Assembly (NCBI RefSeq): GCF_027922045.1
Contig: NZ_BSEX01000001.1
Location: 332,888 to 396,887 of the forward strand
Direction of reading: 5' to 3'
DNA length: 64,000 nucleotides
Source of the DNA: Microbacterium terregens
Lineage (GTDB): Bacteria > Pseudomonadota > Alphaproteobacteria > Sphingomonadales > Sphingomonadaceae
A program made the position numbers and the translations under genes. The notes below the pieces were generated by a model, which was not told the DNA's origin, ran no database searches, and saw nothing but the letters and a program-made list of their open reading frames with translations. Positions 45,224 through 53,965 of this stretch are shown here, piece after piece. Position 1 is the first letter of the stretch; each line of letters begins with the position of its first letter.

Positions 45224-45646
45224 TCATTGCGCCCGCCGCCAGGATTGAGTCTGGCACAGCTTCCAGACGCAGCCGGTCAGCGCCAGCGTTCCATCCGCCT
45301 GCACTGCCAGGAAGGACTTGTAGGTGCGGCCGCTGCGCGGATCGTACACCTGCCCCTTCCACCGCGCCTTGTCCGGGACAAAGCCGGTCAGGATCCGCAG
45401 GCTGCTCGTCGAGCGGTTCCGCAGCCTGGGATCCGGATTGTTGACGTCGGTCTTCGGCGCCTTCGGATCGGGCTTCAGGACCTTCACGATCGCGCCGCAC
45501 AGCGCCGGCCCGCAGGGGGCGATTTCCACGATCGCCTGATTGCCCTCCGTCAGCCAGCGGCCGGTCGGACTGGTCGGGGCGGCCGCTGCCGCTGTCGCCA
45601 GCGGCAGGGTCACAGCAGCGGCGGCGATGGCGAAGCGCGCGATCAT
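45224..45646 (-). CDS. DUF2147 exported protein
   Basis: A 140-residue exported protein with signal peptide (MIARFAIAAAAVTLPLATAAAAAP) and a DUF2147 domain: PTGRWLTEGNQAIVEIAPCGPALCGAIVKVLKPDPKAPKTDVNNPDP, ILTGFV and TYKSFLAV...CVWKLCQTQSWRR. Cys pairs may form disulphides. Function is unknown; relatives are periplasmic. The start overlaps the P450 stop (ATGA), so it is coupled to it. Confidence 0.82.
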   Translation of the reverse strand: MIARFAIAAAAVTLPLATAAAAAPTSPTGRWLTEGNQAIVEIAPCGPALCGAIVKVLKPDPKAPKTDVNNPDPRLRNRSTSSLRILTGFVPDKARWKGQVYDPRSGRTYKSFLAVQADGTLALTGCVWKLCQTQSWRRAQ

Positions 45647-46815
45647 GCCGCTGCGCCTTCGCACACGAGCGTCGCACCGCGCAGTTCATAACCCGCGATC
45701 AGCGCGTTCCAGCCGATGTCCGGCGTGCGTGCCAGCCGGATGCCGGGGACACGCAGCAGCCGATCGAGGAAGATCGCCGCCTCCTGCAGCGCGACCTGGG
45801 CTCCGGGGCAGCGATGCGCGCCGTCGCCAAAGGCAAGCCCCGCGCGTCCGACCCGCTCGGCCGGGCTCCGGTCCGGATCGAGCCGATGCGGGCAGCTTCC
45901 GACGGCCGCAGCGTCGCCATTCGCACCCCGCACGTCCAGCGCGACGACCTCGCTCTCGGCCGCGGTCCTGCGGAACAACATGCCGACGACGGGTTCCAGG
46001 CGCAGGATTTCCTCCAGGATCGCGATCCGCGAGCCCTCGTCGCCAGCCAGGAAGCGGTCCCGCAGCGCATCGTCCTCCAGCAGGTGCCAGCCGGCCATGG
46101 TCAGGAATTCGCGCGTGGTGATCATGCCCGCCGCACCATAGGTCAGGCATTCGGTCAGGATCTCGCGCTCCGAATAGCCCTCGTCCAGCAGGTGCGAGAT
46201 CACGTCGTCGCGCCGCTGCAGCCGCCGTGCCGCAACCGCAGGCCGGACGTCGCGCAGCAGGAAATTCAGCGCGCGCAGCTGCCCGCGTGCGAAGCCGAGC
46301 ACCGTCGCCAGCCACGATCCCCCCTGCGGCATGCCGGTCACCAGCGCGCCCAGCCGCTTCGCCATCCCCGCGCGGTCGCTGTCGGTCAGGCCCACGATTT
46401 CCGCCGCGATCGTCACCGCCATCTCCAGCCCGAGCGTGTCCAGATCGCCCCGCCCTGTCGCCCTGAGGCGCGCGACCAGTTCGTCGCTCGTGCGCTCCAT
46501 CAGCGCGCGATAGGCGGTGGTGACCACCCGCGGCGCAAAGAAGCGCGCGGTCGCGCCGCGCTGCCGCCGGTGCTCCGCCCCGTGCTGGTAGAGGATCGGG
46601 ACGCGGGTGAGCGACACCTTGTTCACCAGGTCCGCCAGGAACCCCGCCTGCCGCGCTTCGGGATTGCGCAGCAGCCCGCGGGCTTCCGCGAAATCGCGCA
46701 CGACGCGCATCTGCACGCCGCCCTGCCCGCTCTGCCCAGCCAGCGCGACAGCCGCCGACTTGCGGTCGTCCCGCGCCGACACGGGGCAGAAACCGGAGAT
46801 CGCTTGATCGGTCAT
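45643..46815 (-). CDS. Cytochrome P450
   Basis: A 390-residue soluble P450. Haem loop FGDGAHRCPG with Cys336 (329-338); ExxR as E269-I-L-R272; I-helix AGMITTREF (229-237), where the usual acid before Thr is replaced by Ile. Start is at 46815 (MTDQAI); upstream sequence is not conserved-like. It diverges from a tetR gene with an operator overlapping the tetR start. No ferredoxin or reductase gene is nearby, so redox partners are elsewhere. Substrate unknown. Confidence 0.93.
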   Translation of the reverse strand: MTDQAISGFCPVSARDDRKSAAVALAGQSGQGGVQMRVVRDFAEARGLLRNPEARQAGFLADLVNKVSLTRVPILYQHGAEHRRQRGATARFFAPRVVTTAYRALMERTSDELVARLRATGRGDLDTLGLEMAVTIAAEIVGLTDSDRAGMAKRLGALVTGMPQGGSWLATVLGFARGQLRALNFLLRDVRPAVAARRLQRRDDVISHLLDEGYSEREILTECLTYGAAGMITTREFLTMAGWHLLEDDALRDRFLAGDEGSRIAILEEILRLEPVVGMLFRRTAAESEVVALDVRGANGDAAAVGSCPHRLDPDRSPAERVGRAGLAFGDGAHRCPGAQVALQEAAIFLDRLLRVPGIRLARTPDIGWNALIAGYELRGATLVCEGAAA

Positions 46816-46830
46816 CTCGATACGCCTACT

Positions 46831-46851
46831 TATGATACATGGTGGATCATA
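46831..46851. promoter_or_regulatory. TetR-type operator overlapping the tetR start
   Basis: The 21-bp site has arms TATGAT and ATCATA around a nine-base centre and lies in the 23-base gap, overlapping the tetR ATG at 46839. It is placed to shut off both the P450 and the regulator promoters, as expected for autoregulated TetR pairs. Confidence 0.6.
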
Positions 46852-47438
46852 AAGTGGCGACCCCGCCCGGCAAGTCAAGGGACACGGCACACGCCGACCC
46901 CCGCATCGCCAAGTCGCGTCGCGCGCTGCACGCCGCGCTGCTCGCCCTCGTCGCGGAAACGCCGTTCGAGGAGGTGACCGTGGCCGCGATCACCAAGCGG
47001 GCCGGCGTCGGCTACGCGACCTTCTTTCGCCACTATCCCTCGACGGAGGCATTGCTGGGGGACATCGCCGATCAGTGGATCGGTGAGCTTCTCGCCCGCG
47101 TCGCGCCGCTGGTGATCGCACAGGATACGCACGGTGCCGCTCTGGCGCTGGCGAGTTTCGTCGAGGCGCGCCGCCCGCTGTGCCGCGCCCTGCTCGTCGG
47201 CGCGGGAGAGGTCATGCGACGCGACATCACTGCGCGCGCCATCGCCGCTGCCGGCGGTGTCGAGACGCCCGTCCAGCCATGGCTGCCCCGTGATCTGGGC
47301 ATCGCCCACGGCGTCGCCGCAACGCTCGCGATCCTGCGATGGTGGCTGGAAGCGGATCGCCAGGAGGACGCAGCGGCGGTCGCGGACATCATCGACCGGC
47401 TCGTGTTCGCCCCCCTCGCCCAAGCGGCCGACGCCTGA
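46839..47438 (+). CDS. TetR/AcrR-family regulator
   Basis: A 199-residue TetR protein. The N-terminal HTH is KSRRALHAALLALVAETPFEEVTVAAITKRAGVGYATFFRHYPSTEALL (about 25-75), with a variable ligand-binding domain. It probably represses the divergent P450 operon. Preceded by a 24-residue basic tail (MVDHKVATPPGKSRD). Confidence 0.88.
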   Translation: MVDHKVATPPGKSRDTAHADPRIAKSRRALHAALLALVAETPFEEVTVAAITKRAGVGYATFFRHYPSTEALLGDIADQWIGELLARVAPLVIAQDTHGAALALASFVEARRPLCRALLVGAGEVMRRDITARAIAAAGGVETPVQPWLPRDLGIAHGVAATLAILRWWLEADRQEDAAAVADIIDRLVFAPLAQAADA

Positions 47439-48362
47439 CATTTGCGATCGACGATGATGGCTTTCTGATCCCGGCACCGCTCACGCGACACGGCCAAGCG
47501 CCCCGGTGACACGCTGGAGCAGCCCTGATCCGGTCGCCTTGCGCTCGGCACGGCTCTCCCTCGACACGAACAGAGACGCGAACCGGGGATTGCGCCACGA
47601 TGCAGCGTCCGCCTATCGGCGCCCCTGTCGGGATCGGCCGGCCGCGAACATCGCTGCGGGCCGGCACGCCGATACGCCGCGCTACGTCTTCAGCAACCCG
47701 CACGACCCGGAAGAAGCGGCGCGACCTTCTCGCCCCTAGCCGGGCGCGGTCACGGGAGCGGGAACTTCACGGCGCGCCGTTAGAACCCCTACCCTCTCGT
47801 CGAAGGCAAGGTCGTTCCCCATCCGCTTCCCGCAGCAGGATCTCACCGTCGCTCACCACCTTGGAGACCATCGCGACATGGCCCGTCCGCATGCGACGGC
47901 TGGCTTCGAACGAACCAACCGCGCCTTCCCTGGAGGTGTGACAATCAAACGGATCGTCCCGGCGAGCACCCATCGATCGGCTCGGAAAGCGCCATCGGAC
48001 ACCAGCGTCGTGTCAGACGCGTCCTGAAATCCCGAATCGCGTGCGCCGGCGATTCTGCGACGCAGGCGGCCAGCACAGCGCGCCTGCCTCTCCGCCCGGC
48101 TTTCATGCGGAGGCCGGACCCCGCTGGAGCGCCGCGCAATCCTACGCGTCGAACGGAGCCCGACGAAGCTACATCGAGCCGCCGCTGTGTTCTCCGAAAG
48201 ACGTTCGCACCTGCGGAACTTTTAGCGTGCTTCCGCCGTGCCCAACGCCGCTGAATACAGCAAGGGCGCCAATCTTGCTCGTAAGGATCCAAGATCGACG
48301 CCCGTTGCACTGCACAAATAACCTGCCCGCGGCCTAGTGTTTTCCCCGCCCGCAGCCGATGC
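47439..48362. other. 924-base decayed region
   Basis: No intact gene is supported. The region lacks the strong third-position GC bias of neighbouring genes and has a few locally lower GC stretches (48180-48330). It contains the CHAP relic at 47827-47943. The rest (47450-47760, 47950-48330) shows no recognisable remnant. Confidence 0.6.
47827..47943 (-). pseudogene. CHAP-domain gene relic
   Basis: About 34 codons read EGAVGSFEASRRMRTGHVAM then VSKVVSDGEILLRE. They match residues 66-97 of the intact CHAP protein at 13-552 (EGAVLSFEASRRMRMGHVAM and on). Nucleotide similarity also runs beyond, to about 47943. The catalytic Cys half and the C-terminus are missing and no start is available. Confidence 0.75.
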
Positions 48363-48482
48363 TCAGAGAATAGCGAACAACACCAGGGACCAGATCACGG
48401 CACCAACCACAGCTGAGATAAGGAAGCTCAGTGCCAACGATGCAGGCATCGTGTCTTCAAGCTGTTCGAACGGCACCTTCAT
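48363..48482 (-). CDS. 39-residue membrane peptide
   Basis: MKVPFEQLEDTMPASLALSF continues into one predicted helix to residue 39. AGGAGAGG lies upstream of ATG 48482 at a good distance, and a GGAAC-N17-CGTT element lies farther upstream, so the peptide is likely expressed. Function is unknown. Confidence 0.6.
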   Translation of the reverse strand: MKVPFEQLEDTMPASLALSFLISAVVGAVIWSLVLFAIL

Positions 48483-48546
48483 CGTCATCCTCTCCTCGGC
48501 GGGCTGCCCCGCTCTCCGACTCCACGATAGTTCCTTTCGCAGTCTC

Positions 48547-48572
48547 AACGGTCAAGCAAAAGATTCTGTTCC
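48547..48572 (-). promoter_or_regulatory. EcfG-type general stress promoter
   Basis: Minus-strand GGAAC (-35) and CGTT (-10) are separated by 17 bases, the consensus of sigma-EcfG general stress promoters in alphaproteobacteria. It is about 65 bases before the 39-residue peptide start. Confidence 0.6.
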
Positions 48573-48605
48573 GAAACCACGACGAACGGAGTTCAGGCCA
48601 ATCGT

Positions 48606-50012
48606 TTAATGTTCTCGAAAGCTTTGCCACAAACTCTGGTCCAGCGGCTCCAGAAGATATTGCAGCAGGGTCCGGCGTCGGAGCGGGATCAGGATTTCGA
48701 CGGGCAGTCCCGGCTTGATCTCCCGCCCGCGCGCATGGCGACGCATGACGGCCAGGCCCGCCTCCGGCACCACCACCTCGCCCGTGTAGTAATGGGTGCC
48801 GGTGCGCTGGTCCTCGAAACTGTCGGCGGACAAGCGGCTGATCGTGCCGAGGATCGGCGGCAGCGCCCGCGCATGGAGTGCCGGGATACGCACTTCCGCC
48901 TCCTGCCCCACGAACAGGTCGTCAGCATCGTCGGGCGCGATCCGCGCCTGGATCACCAGCGCCACCCGCTCGGGCACGATCTCCATCAGCCGCTCGCCCG
49001 CGCCGATCACCCCGCCCACCGTGTGCACCGTCAGCCCCACGATCTGGCCCGACGCCGGCGCCCGGATCAGCGTGTTCGCCAGCGCCTCCCGCGCCGCGCT
49101 CAGCTTGGGCATCAGGTCGTTCAGCGTGAACTCGGTCGTGCGGAGCAAGTCCGTCAGCTGCTGCCGGTCATCGGAGGTGAGCGATCGGCTCTGCAACTGC
49201 TTCTCGCCGATCTGCTCGCGCACTTCAGCGTCGTTCGCACGCAGCCGCCCCGCCTCGCCCTCCAGGGCGGCAGCACTGCGTTCCAGCGCGCGGATGCGGT
49301 TCTCGCTCGCAAAGCCCTTCACCGCCAGCGCCCGCATCCCGCGCAGTTCGTCCTCCAGCAGCCGCTGCTGCGCGTCGATCGCGCGCAACTGCTCGCGGAT
49401 GCCGATGCTGCGCGACACCAGCTGCGCGCCCTGCTGCGCCACCACTACCCGCTGGTCGGTGAGCGCCGTCTCGCTCGCGGCAAGCTCGCGACGCTGCAAG
49501 GCCATCGCCCGCTCCGCCTCGATGCGGTCGTCGCCTTCCAGGCGCGCAAAGCCCGGCGGCGGCTCCAGCGGCGCGCCGGTCAGCTGCGCCGTCAGCCGCG
49601 CACGCTGCGCCTGCAACGCGATCACCTGCGCGGTGAGTGAGCGCTCCAGGGCGCGCGTCTCGCTGCCGGCAAGTTCGATCAGCACCTGCCCCCGCGCCAC
49701 CCGCTGGCCTTCGCGCACCAGCAGCGCGGCTACGATGCCGCCCTGCTGGTGCTGCACCGCCTGGCGGTTTCCCGCCACTGCCACCGCGCCGCCCGCATAG
49801 GCGGCCGCATCCAGCCGCACGAACGCCGCCCAGCCCAGGAAGACGCCAAAGAACAGCAGCACCAGCAGCCAGCCGATCCGCCCCTCCCGCTCCACACCAT
49901 CGCCGGCAGTCTCGCCCGCTTCGGCCACGCCGACCACGCCGGCTACGCTTGCGGCGGGCACGCGTCGTGGCGCCAGCGCACCTCGGATTCCTCCCACCGG
50001 GCTCCGGCTCAT
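48606..50012 (-). CDS. HlyD-family membrane fusion protein (type I secretion; AtrB-like)
   Basis: A 468-residue periplasmic adaptor: N-terminal membrane helix (about 45-70), barrel/lipoyl halves (HQQGGIVAALLVREGQRVARGQVLIELAGSETRALE and IRAPASGQIVGLTVHTVGGVIGAGERLMEIVPE) around a long coiled coil (about 120-320). The C-terminus EPLDQSLWQSFREH is typical of the HlyD/PrtE group. It works with the ABC exporter gene that overlaps it (ATGA). Equivalent to AtrB of sphingan clusters by position; the exported protein is not encoded here. Confidence 0.88.
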   Translation of the reverse strand: MSRSPVGGIRGALAPRRVPAASVAGVVGVAEAGETAGDGVEREGRIGWLLVLLFFGVFLGWAAFVRLDAAAYAGGAVAVAGNRQAVQHQQGGIVAALLVREGQRVARGQVLIELAGSETRALERSLTAQVIALQAQRARLTAQLTGAPLEPPPGFARLEGDDRIEAERAMALQRRELAASETALTDQRVVVAQQGAQLVSRSIGIREQLRAIDAQQRLLEDELRGMRALAVKGFASENRIRALERSAAALEGEAGRLRANDAEVREQIGEKQLQSRSLTSDDRQQLTDLLRTTEFTLNDLMPKLSAAREALANTLIRAPASGQIVGLTVHTVGGVIGAGERLMEIVPERVALVIQARIAPDDADDLFVGQEAEVRIPALHARALPPILGTISRLSADSFEDQRTGTHYYTGEVVVPEAGLAVMRRHARGREIKPGLPVEILIPLRRRTLLQYLLEPLDQSLWQSFREH

Positions 50013-51754
50013 GCGCTCCCCCCCGCGTCGTCCGCGATGGCACGGCCGCCCGAAAGCTGGCGGACCACGGCCTCGCGCGTGTCGAACATCTCCAGCCGGC
50101 CGTCGCGCAGCACCACCAGCTTGTCGCTCGCCGCCAGGATGCCGGTGCGGTGCGCGACCACGATGATGGTGACGCCGGCGCGCTTCTGCTCGGCAAGCGC
50201 CGCGGAGAGCTGCGCCTCGCCCTGCGCATCCAGGCTGGCGTTGGGCTCGTCCAGCACCAGCACGCGGGGTCGTCCGAACAGCGCGCGCGCCAGCGCGATC
50301 CGCTGTGCCTGCCCCACCGACAGCCCGGCCCCGTTCCATCCAAGCCTTGTGTCATAGGCCTGGGGCAGCCGCAGGATGAAGTCGTGTGCTCCGCACTGGC
50401 GGGCGGCGCGGATCACCTCCGCGTCCAGCGTTGCCCCCTCGCTTCCTTCCGCGCTCCGGAACCGGGCGATGTTCTGCTTGATCGTGCCCCCGAACAGCGT
50501 TGGCTCCTGCGGGACATAGCCGATCGCCGCCGCCAGTTGCTCCGCCGGCCAGTCGGCGAGCGCGGCGCCGTCGATCCGCACCGCTCCGGCCGCTGCGGGC
50601 TGCGCCCCGACCAGGGCGCGCACCAGCGTCGACTTGCCGGCACCGCTTGGCCCGATCACCCCCACCATCTCCCCCGCGGCGATGCGCAGGTCGATGCCGT
50701 GCAGCACCAGGCGCGCGCCTTCGGGATCGGCGACGGACAGGCGCTCGGCCGCCACGTCGCCGCGCACCTCCGGCAGCCGCGTCTGCCCACCGGCGGGACC
50801 GGCGGCGTCGAACAGCCCCAGCAGCGCGCCATAGGCGGTCCGCGCCTGGATCATGTTGCGCCAGGCGGCGGTGATCCCCTCGATCGGCGCCAGCGCCCGC
50901 GCGATGAGCAGCGAGGCGGCAAAGATCGTCCCGCCGGAAATCCGCTGCTCGATGGCCAGCAACGCGCCCAGCCCCAGGGCCAGCGACTGCATCGCGATCC
51001 GCACCGTCCGCGCGAGGGTAAGGTAGCGCGCCCCGACAAAGGCCGCGCGCATCTGCAGCGCCTGTGCGAGTTGCCGGTCGCGCAGGTGCAGCCGCACCAG
51101 CCCCGGCTGCATGCCCAGCGCCCGCACCACGCCTGCCGCCGCCAGGCTCGCGTCCACCCGCTGATAGCCATGCTGCTGCGCGGCGGAGGCATCCTGGATC
51201 AGCGCCTTGGTGCCGCGTTCGTTCAAAAAGGTGAGCAGCAGTAGGATCGCCGAACACGCCACCGCCATTACCCCCAGCGCCGGGTGGAGCAGGAAGCACA
51301 CCAGCATGTAGATCGGGGACCAGGGCGCATCGAACAGCGCGATCATGCCAAGGCCGGTGATCGTCTGGCGCAGCGTGTCGAACTCGCGCAGCAGGACGCC
51401 CCCCTGCCCTTGCGCGTTCGGCGCCTGCAGCAGCGTTCCGATCAATGCGGGCCCCAGCAGCCGGTCGAGCCGCGCGCTGGCGCGGATCAGCAGGCGGGTG
51501 CGCAACAGGTCCAGCACCCCCAGCGTCGCCACCGCTGCCAGGAAGATCAGCGTCAGCATGCCCAGGGTCATCACGCCGCGCGTCGGCACCACCCGGTCAT
51601 AGACCTGCAGCATGTAGAGCGACGGCGCGAGGTAGAGCAGGTTCAGCAGCGCGCTGAACAACGCCGCATGGACCAGGTGGGCACGGCAGGCGGCAAGCGC
51701 TTCGCCCAGCACCGGGTTGCGCCGCACGCGGTGCGGAGGGCGGCTGCGCTGCAT
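50009..51754 (-). CDS. ABC transporter for type I secretion (PrtD/AtrD-like)
   Basis: A 581-residue fused permease-ATPase. Six helices lie in 25-300. Walker A GPSGAGKST (368-376), signature LSVGQ (the usual second Gly is Val) and Walker B VLVLDEPNASLD. There is no C39 peptidase or CLD domain, so the substrate carries a C-terminal signal. It overlaps both neighbours (ATGA and TGATG). Sphingan gene clusters contain similar atrD-atrB pairs. Confidence 0.9.
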   Translation of the reverse strand: MQRSRPPHRVRRNPVLGEALAACRAHLVHAALFSALLNLLYLAPSLYMLQVYDRVVPTRGVMTLGMLTLIFLAAVATLGVLDLLRTRLLIRASARLDRLLGPALIGTLLQAPNAQGQGGVLLREFDTLRQTITGLGMIALFDAPWSPIYMLVCFLLHPALGVMAVACSAILLLLTFLNERGTKALIQDASAAQQHGYQRVDASLAAAGVVRALGMQPGLVRLHLRDRQLAQALQMRAAFVGARYLTLARTVRIAMQSLALGLGALLAIEQRISGGTIFAASLLIARALAPIEGITAAWRNMIQARTAYGALLGLFDAAGPAGGQTRLPEVRGDVAAERLSVADPEGARLVLHGIDLRIAAGEMVGVIGPSGAGKSTLVRALVGAQPAAAGAVRIDGAALADWPAEQLAAAIGYVPQEPTLFGGTIKQNIARFRSAEGSEGATLDAEVIRAARQCGAHDFILRLPQAYDTRLGWNGAGLSVGQAQRIALARALFGRPRVLVLDEPNASLDAQGEAQLSAALAEQKRAGVTIIVVAHRTGILAASDKLVVLRDGRLEMFDTREAVVRQLSGGRAIADDAGGSA

Positions 51755-53112
51755 CAGCCGGCCCCGAAGGCCGCAAGCGCAAGCCCAACGCGGGGCGGTT
51801 GCCCCCGCGGCGCCGCCGCCCGGATCGGCAGGCCCACGAGCCCGCTCGGCCCGATCGAACGCCGCGCCACCGCGATCAGGCAGCCATAGAGCGCAAAGAT
51901 CGGCGCCACCGTCTTGATCGAGAGGAACGAGTAGCTGATCGGCATGCACAGCGCGACATAGATGGCGGTCGCGTTGACAAAGGCGCGCAGCTCGGCGGTG
52001 CGCTCGCGCGCCATCAGCACCACCAGCAGCCAGAAGGCGAGGAAGCCGAACAGCGACTGCGACTGGATCAGATAGGCCCAGCCGGCATCCGCATTGGCGT
52101 AAATGTTGGCGCTCGACTGGCCCCCGAACACGTCCGCCACTTCCAGCCGGCCCAGATAGTCGACTCCCTTGCGCAACCGCCCCGCGAAGGTGTCGCCACC
52201 GCGCGGCAGCAGTTCTGCCGCCCGCAGCGCGAACAGCGTCGCGACCAGCACGGGCAGGTAGACCAGCGGCCACAGCCGCGGCCCCCAGCGGCCGAACGGC
52301 ACGCCCAGGAGGATGCCGAACGCGCACACCAGCGCGAACCGCCCGTCGCATGCCACCACCAGGAACAGGTCGCTGAGCACCAAGGTCGCGCGCGTGCCCC
52401 AGCCGATCCGCCCCCACAGCGTCACCAGCACGATCAGCACCACGATCGTCCAGTTCCCCAGCGATACCGGCTCCAGGAACACGGAAGTCGCCCGGTTCAG
52501 CCCGGAGCTTGCGAACAGGTTGCGCCCGCTCGGACGCTCCACGTTCAGGAACAGCCCCTCCCCCTCGCCCGACCAGAAGGTCTCCGCTTCGATCCCGCGC
52601 GTGTTGACGTAATAGGCGGTGACGTTGAACGTCGCCGCGAAGCTCTTCGGCGACGCCAACTCCCAGGCCGCGATCACGCTGATCAGCAGTTGCGCCGCCA
52701 GCAGCCAGCGCACCAGTTCGCGCCGGCCCAGGCACGTACCGAGCAGCGCAAAGGCGGGGATCAGCACCGCATCGCCCAGGAACTTGAGCTCCAAGGACTG
52801 GCGCACCACCGACAGCAGCAGCCACGCCAGGCACGCCGCGATCAGCAGCACCGTCCAGCGCCGCCAGCCGCCGCGGCGCCGCAGCAGCCCGGTCGCCAGG
52901 GCAAGCCCCATCACCAGCCCCTGCACCGCCGTCACGACGCTGCCGTTGATGGCGACGACGTGCGCGTTCACCCAGGCAAGCGCGATGTTGAACAGCAGCG
53001 CCAGCCACAGCGTCGCCAGGGCGAACCGCCGCAGCCGCGGCGCATGGGCGGGCGCGTTCGCACCCTCCGCAGGGTCCTCCCGGCTTGTCGCCGATGCCGC
53101 CTCGGCCGCCAC
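51754..53112 (-). CDS. O-antigen ligase/Wzy-type polysaccharide polymerase
   Basis: A 452-residue integral membrane protein with about ten helices and a large periplasmic loop (about 150-210: ELASPKSFAATFNVTAYYVNTRGIEAETFWSGEGEG). Loop segment RPSGRNLFASSGLNRATSVFLEPVSLGNW and the periplasmic Arg/His arrangement resemble Wzy polymerases. Position between wza and the ABC exporter fits exopolysaccharide assembly. The repeat unit is unknown; compare the sphingan SpnG/GelG genes. Confidence 0.75.
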   Translation of the reverse strand: MAAEAASATSREDPAEGANAPAHAPRLRRFALATLWLALLFNIALAWVNAHVVAINGSVVTAVQGLVMGLALATGLLRRRGGWRRWTVLLIAACLAWLLLSVVRQSLELKFLGDAVLIPAFALLGTCLGRRELVRWLLAAQLLISVIAAWELASPKSFAATFNVTAYYVNTRGIEAETFWSGEGEGLFLNVERPSGRNLFASSGLNRATSVFLEPVSLGNWTIVVLIVLVTLWGRIGWGTRATLVLSDLFLVVACDGRFALVCAFGILLGVPFGRWGPRLWPLVYLPVLVATLFALRAAELLPRGGDTFAGRLRKGVDYLGRLEVADVFGGQSSANIYANADAGWAYLIQSQSLFGFLAFWLLVVLMARERTAELRAFVNATAIYVALCMPISYSFLSIKTVAPIFALYGCLIAVARRSIGPSGLVGLPIRAAAPRGQPPRVGLALAAFGAG

Positions 53113-53116
53113 TGCG

Positions 53117-53950
53117 CTAGAACAGCCGCTCGCGGACGAACATCACGTCGCCGTCCTCGATCGGCGCGTCCAGGTCGGCGATCTCGCTCTGCTGCCCCCG
53201 CCGGGTCAGGCGGATGCGGTTCTGCGTGCCCGCGTCATTGGGCCCGCCACCCTGCGACAGGGCCTGGCGAAAGGTCATGCCCGCCCGGATCGGAAAGCTG
53301 CCGGGCGCGCGCACCTGTCCATAGATGTAGAAATGCTCGGCTGCCGGAACGAACAGCAGGTCGCCCGGCTGCAACACCGGATCCCCGGCCCCGCCGCGGG
53401 CCAGTGCCTCGATCGGGAAGCGCTGCGGGGCGGCGTCGCCCCGGCGCAGCAACACCGTCTCGCTCCCCTCGCGCTGCCCGCCCGCCGTCGCCAGCACCCG
53501 TGACAGCGGCTGCGCGCCCTGCAGCGGGTAGATGCCGGGCCGCACCACCGCGCCCAGCAGCGTCACGCTGCGGCTGACATAGCTCGTCACCTCCACGTTC
53601 ACGCGCGGGTCGCGCAGATAGCCTCCCTGTACCAGGCCGGCGCGGATCTTCTCGGCCAGTCCGACCGGGGTCTCCCCTGCCGCGGTGACGCTCCCCATCA
53701 AGGGCAGCGAGACGCTGCCGTCCTGCTTGATCCGCAGCCGCAGCGGCATGTCGGGCTGGCCATAGATGGTGACCTCCAGCTGGTCGTCGGGCCCCAGACG
53801 ATAGTCGCCGGCCGCCCCCGGCACGGCGTCCGCAGGCGCCGGTCCACCGCCCCCCTGCATCGGCGCCTGCGCCTGCACGCTGCCCGTCCCGGCGAGCATC
53901 CCTGCCGCCAGCGCGGCGGCGATCCGTCGGGCCCATATCCCCTTGCCCAT
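53117..53950 (-). CDS. Polysaccharide export protein (Wza-like)
   Basis: A 277-residue exported protein (signal peptide, cleavage near VQAQ). The poly-export domain is at about 48-130 (GDYRLGPDDQLEVTIYGQPDMPLRLRIKQDGSVSLPLMGSVTAAGETPVGLAEKIRA) with SLBB segments (GAVVRPGIYPLQGAQPLSRVLATAGG and VRAPGSFPIRAGMTFRQALSQGGG). No lipobox Cys is seen, unlike Wza. It forms the outer-membrane export channel for the polymer. Confidence 0.88.
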   Translation of the reverse strand: MGKGIWARRIAAALAAGMLAGTGSVQAQAPMQGGGGPAPADAVPGAAGDYRLGPDDQLEVTIYGQPDMPLRLRIKQDGSVSLPLMGSVTAAGETPVGLAEKIRAGLVQGGYLRDPRVNVEVTSYVSRSVTLLGAVVRPGIYPLQGAQPLSRVLATAGGQREGSETVLLRRGDAAPQRFPIEALARGGAGDPVLQPGDLLFVPAAEHFYIYGQVRAPGSFPIRAGMTFRQALSQGGGPNDAGTQNRIRLTRRGQQSEIADLDAPIEDGDVMFVRERLF

Positions 53951-53965
53951 GGCCTTCCCCTTTCT

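Noticed and set aside
47506..48337. Several short open frames in the decayed region
   Set aside because: No ribosome sites, no motifs, and no bias in third-position GC; apart from the CHAP relic they do not resemble genes.
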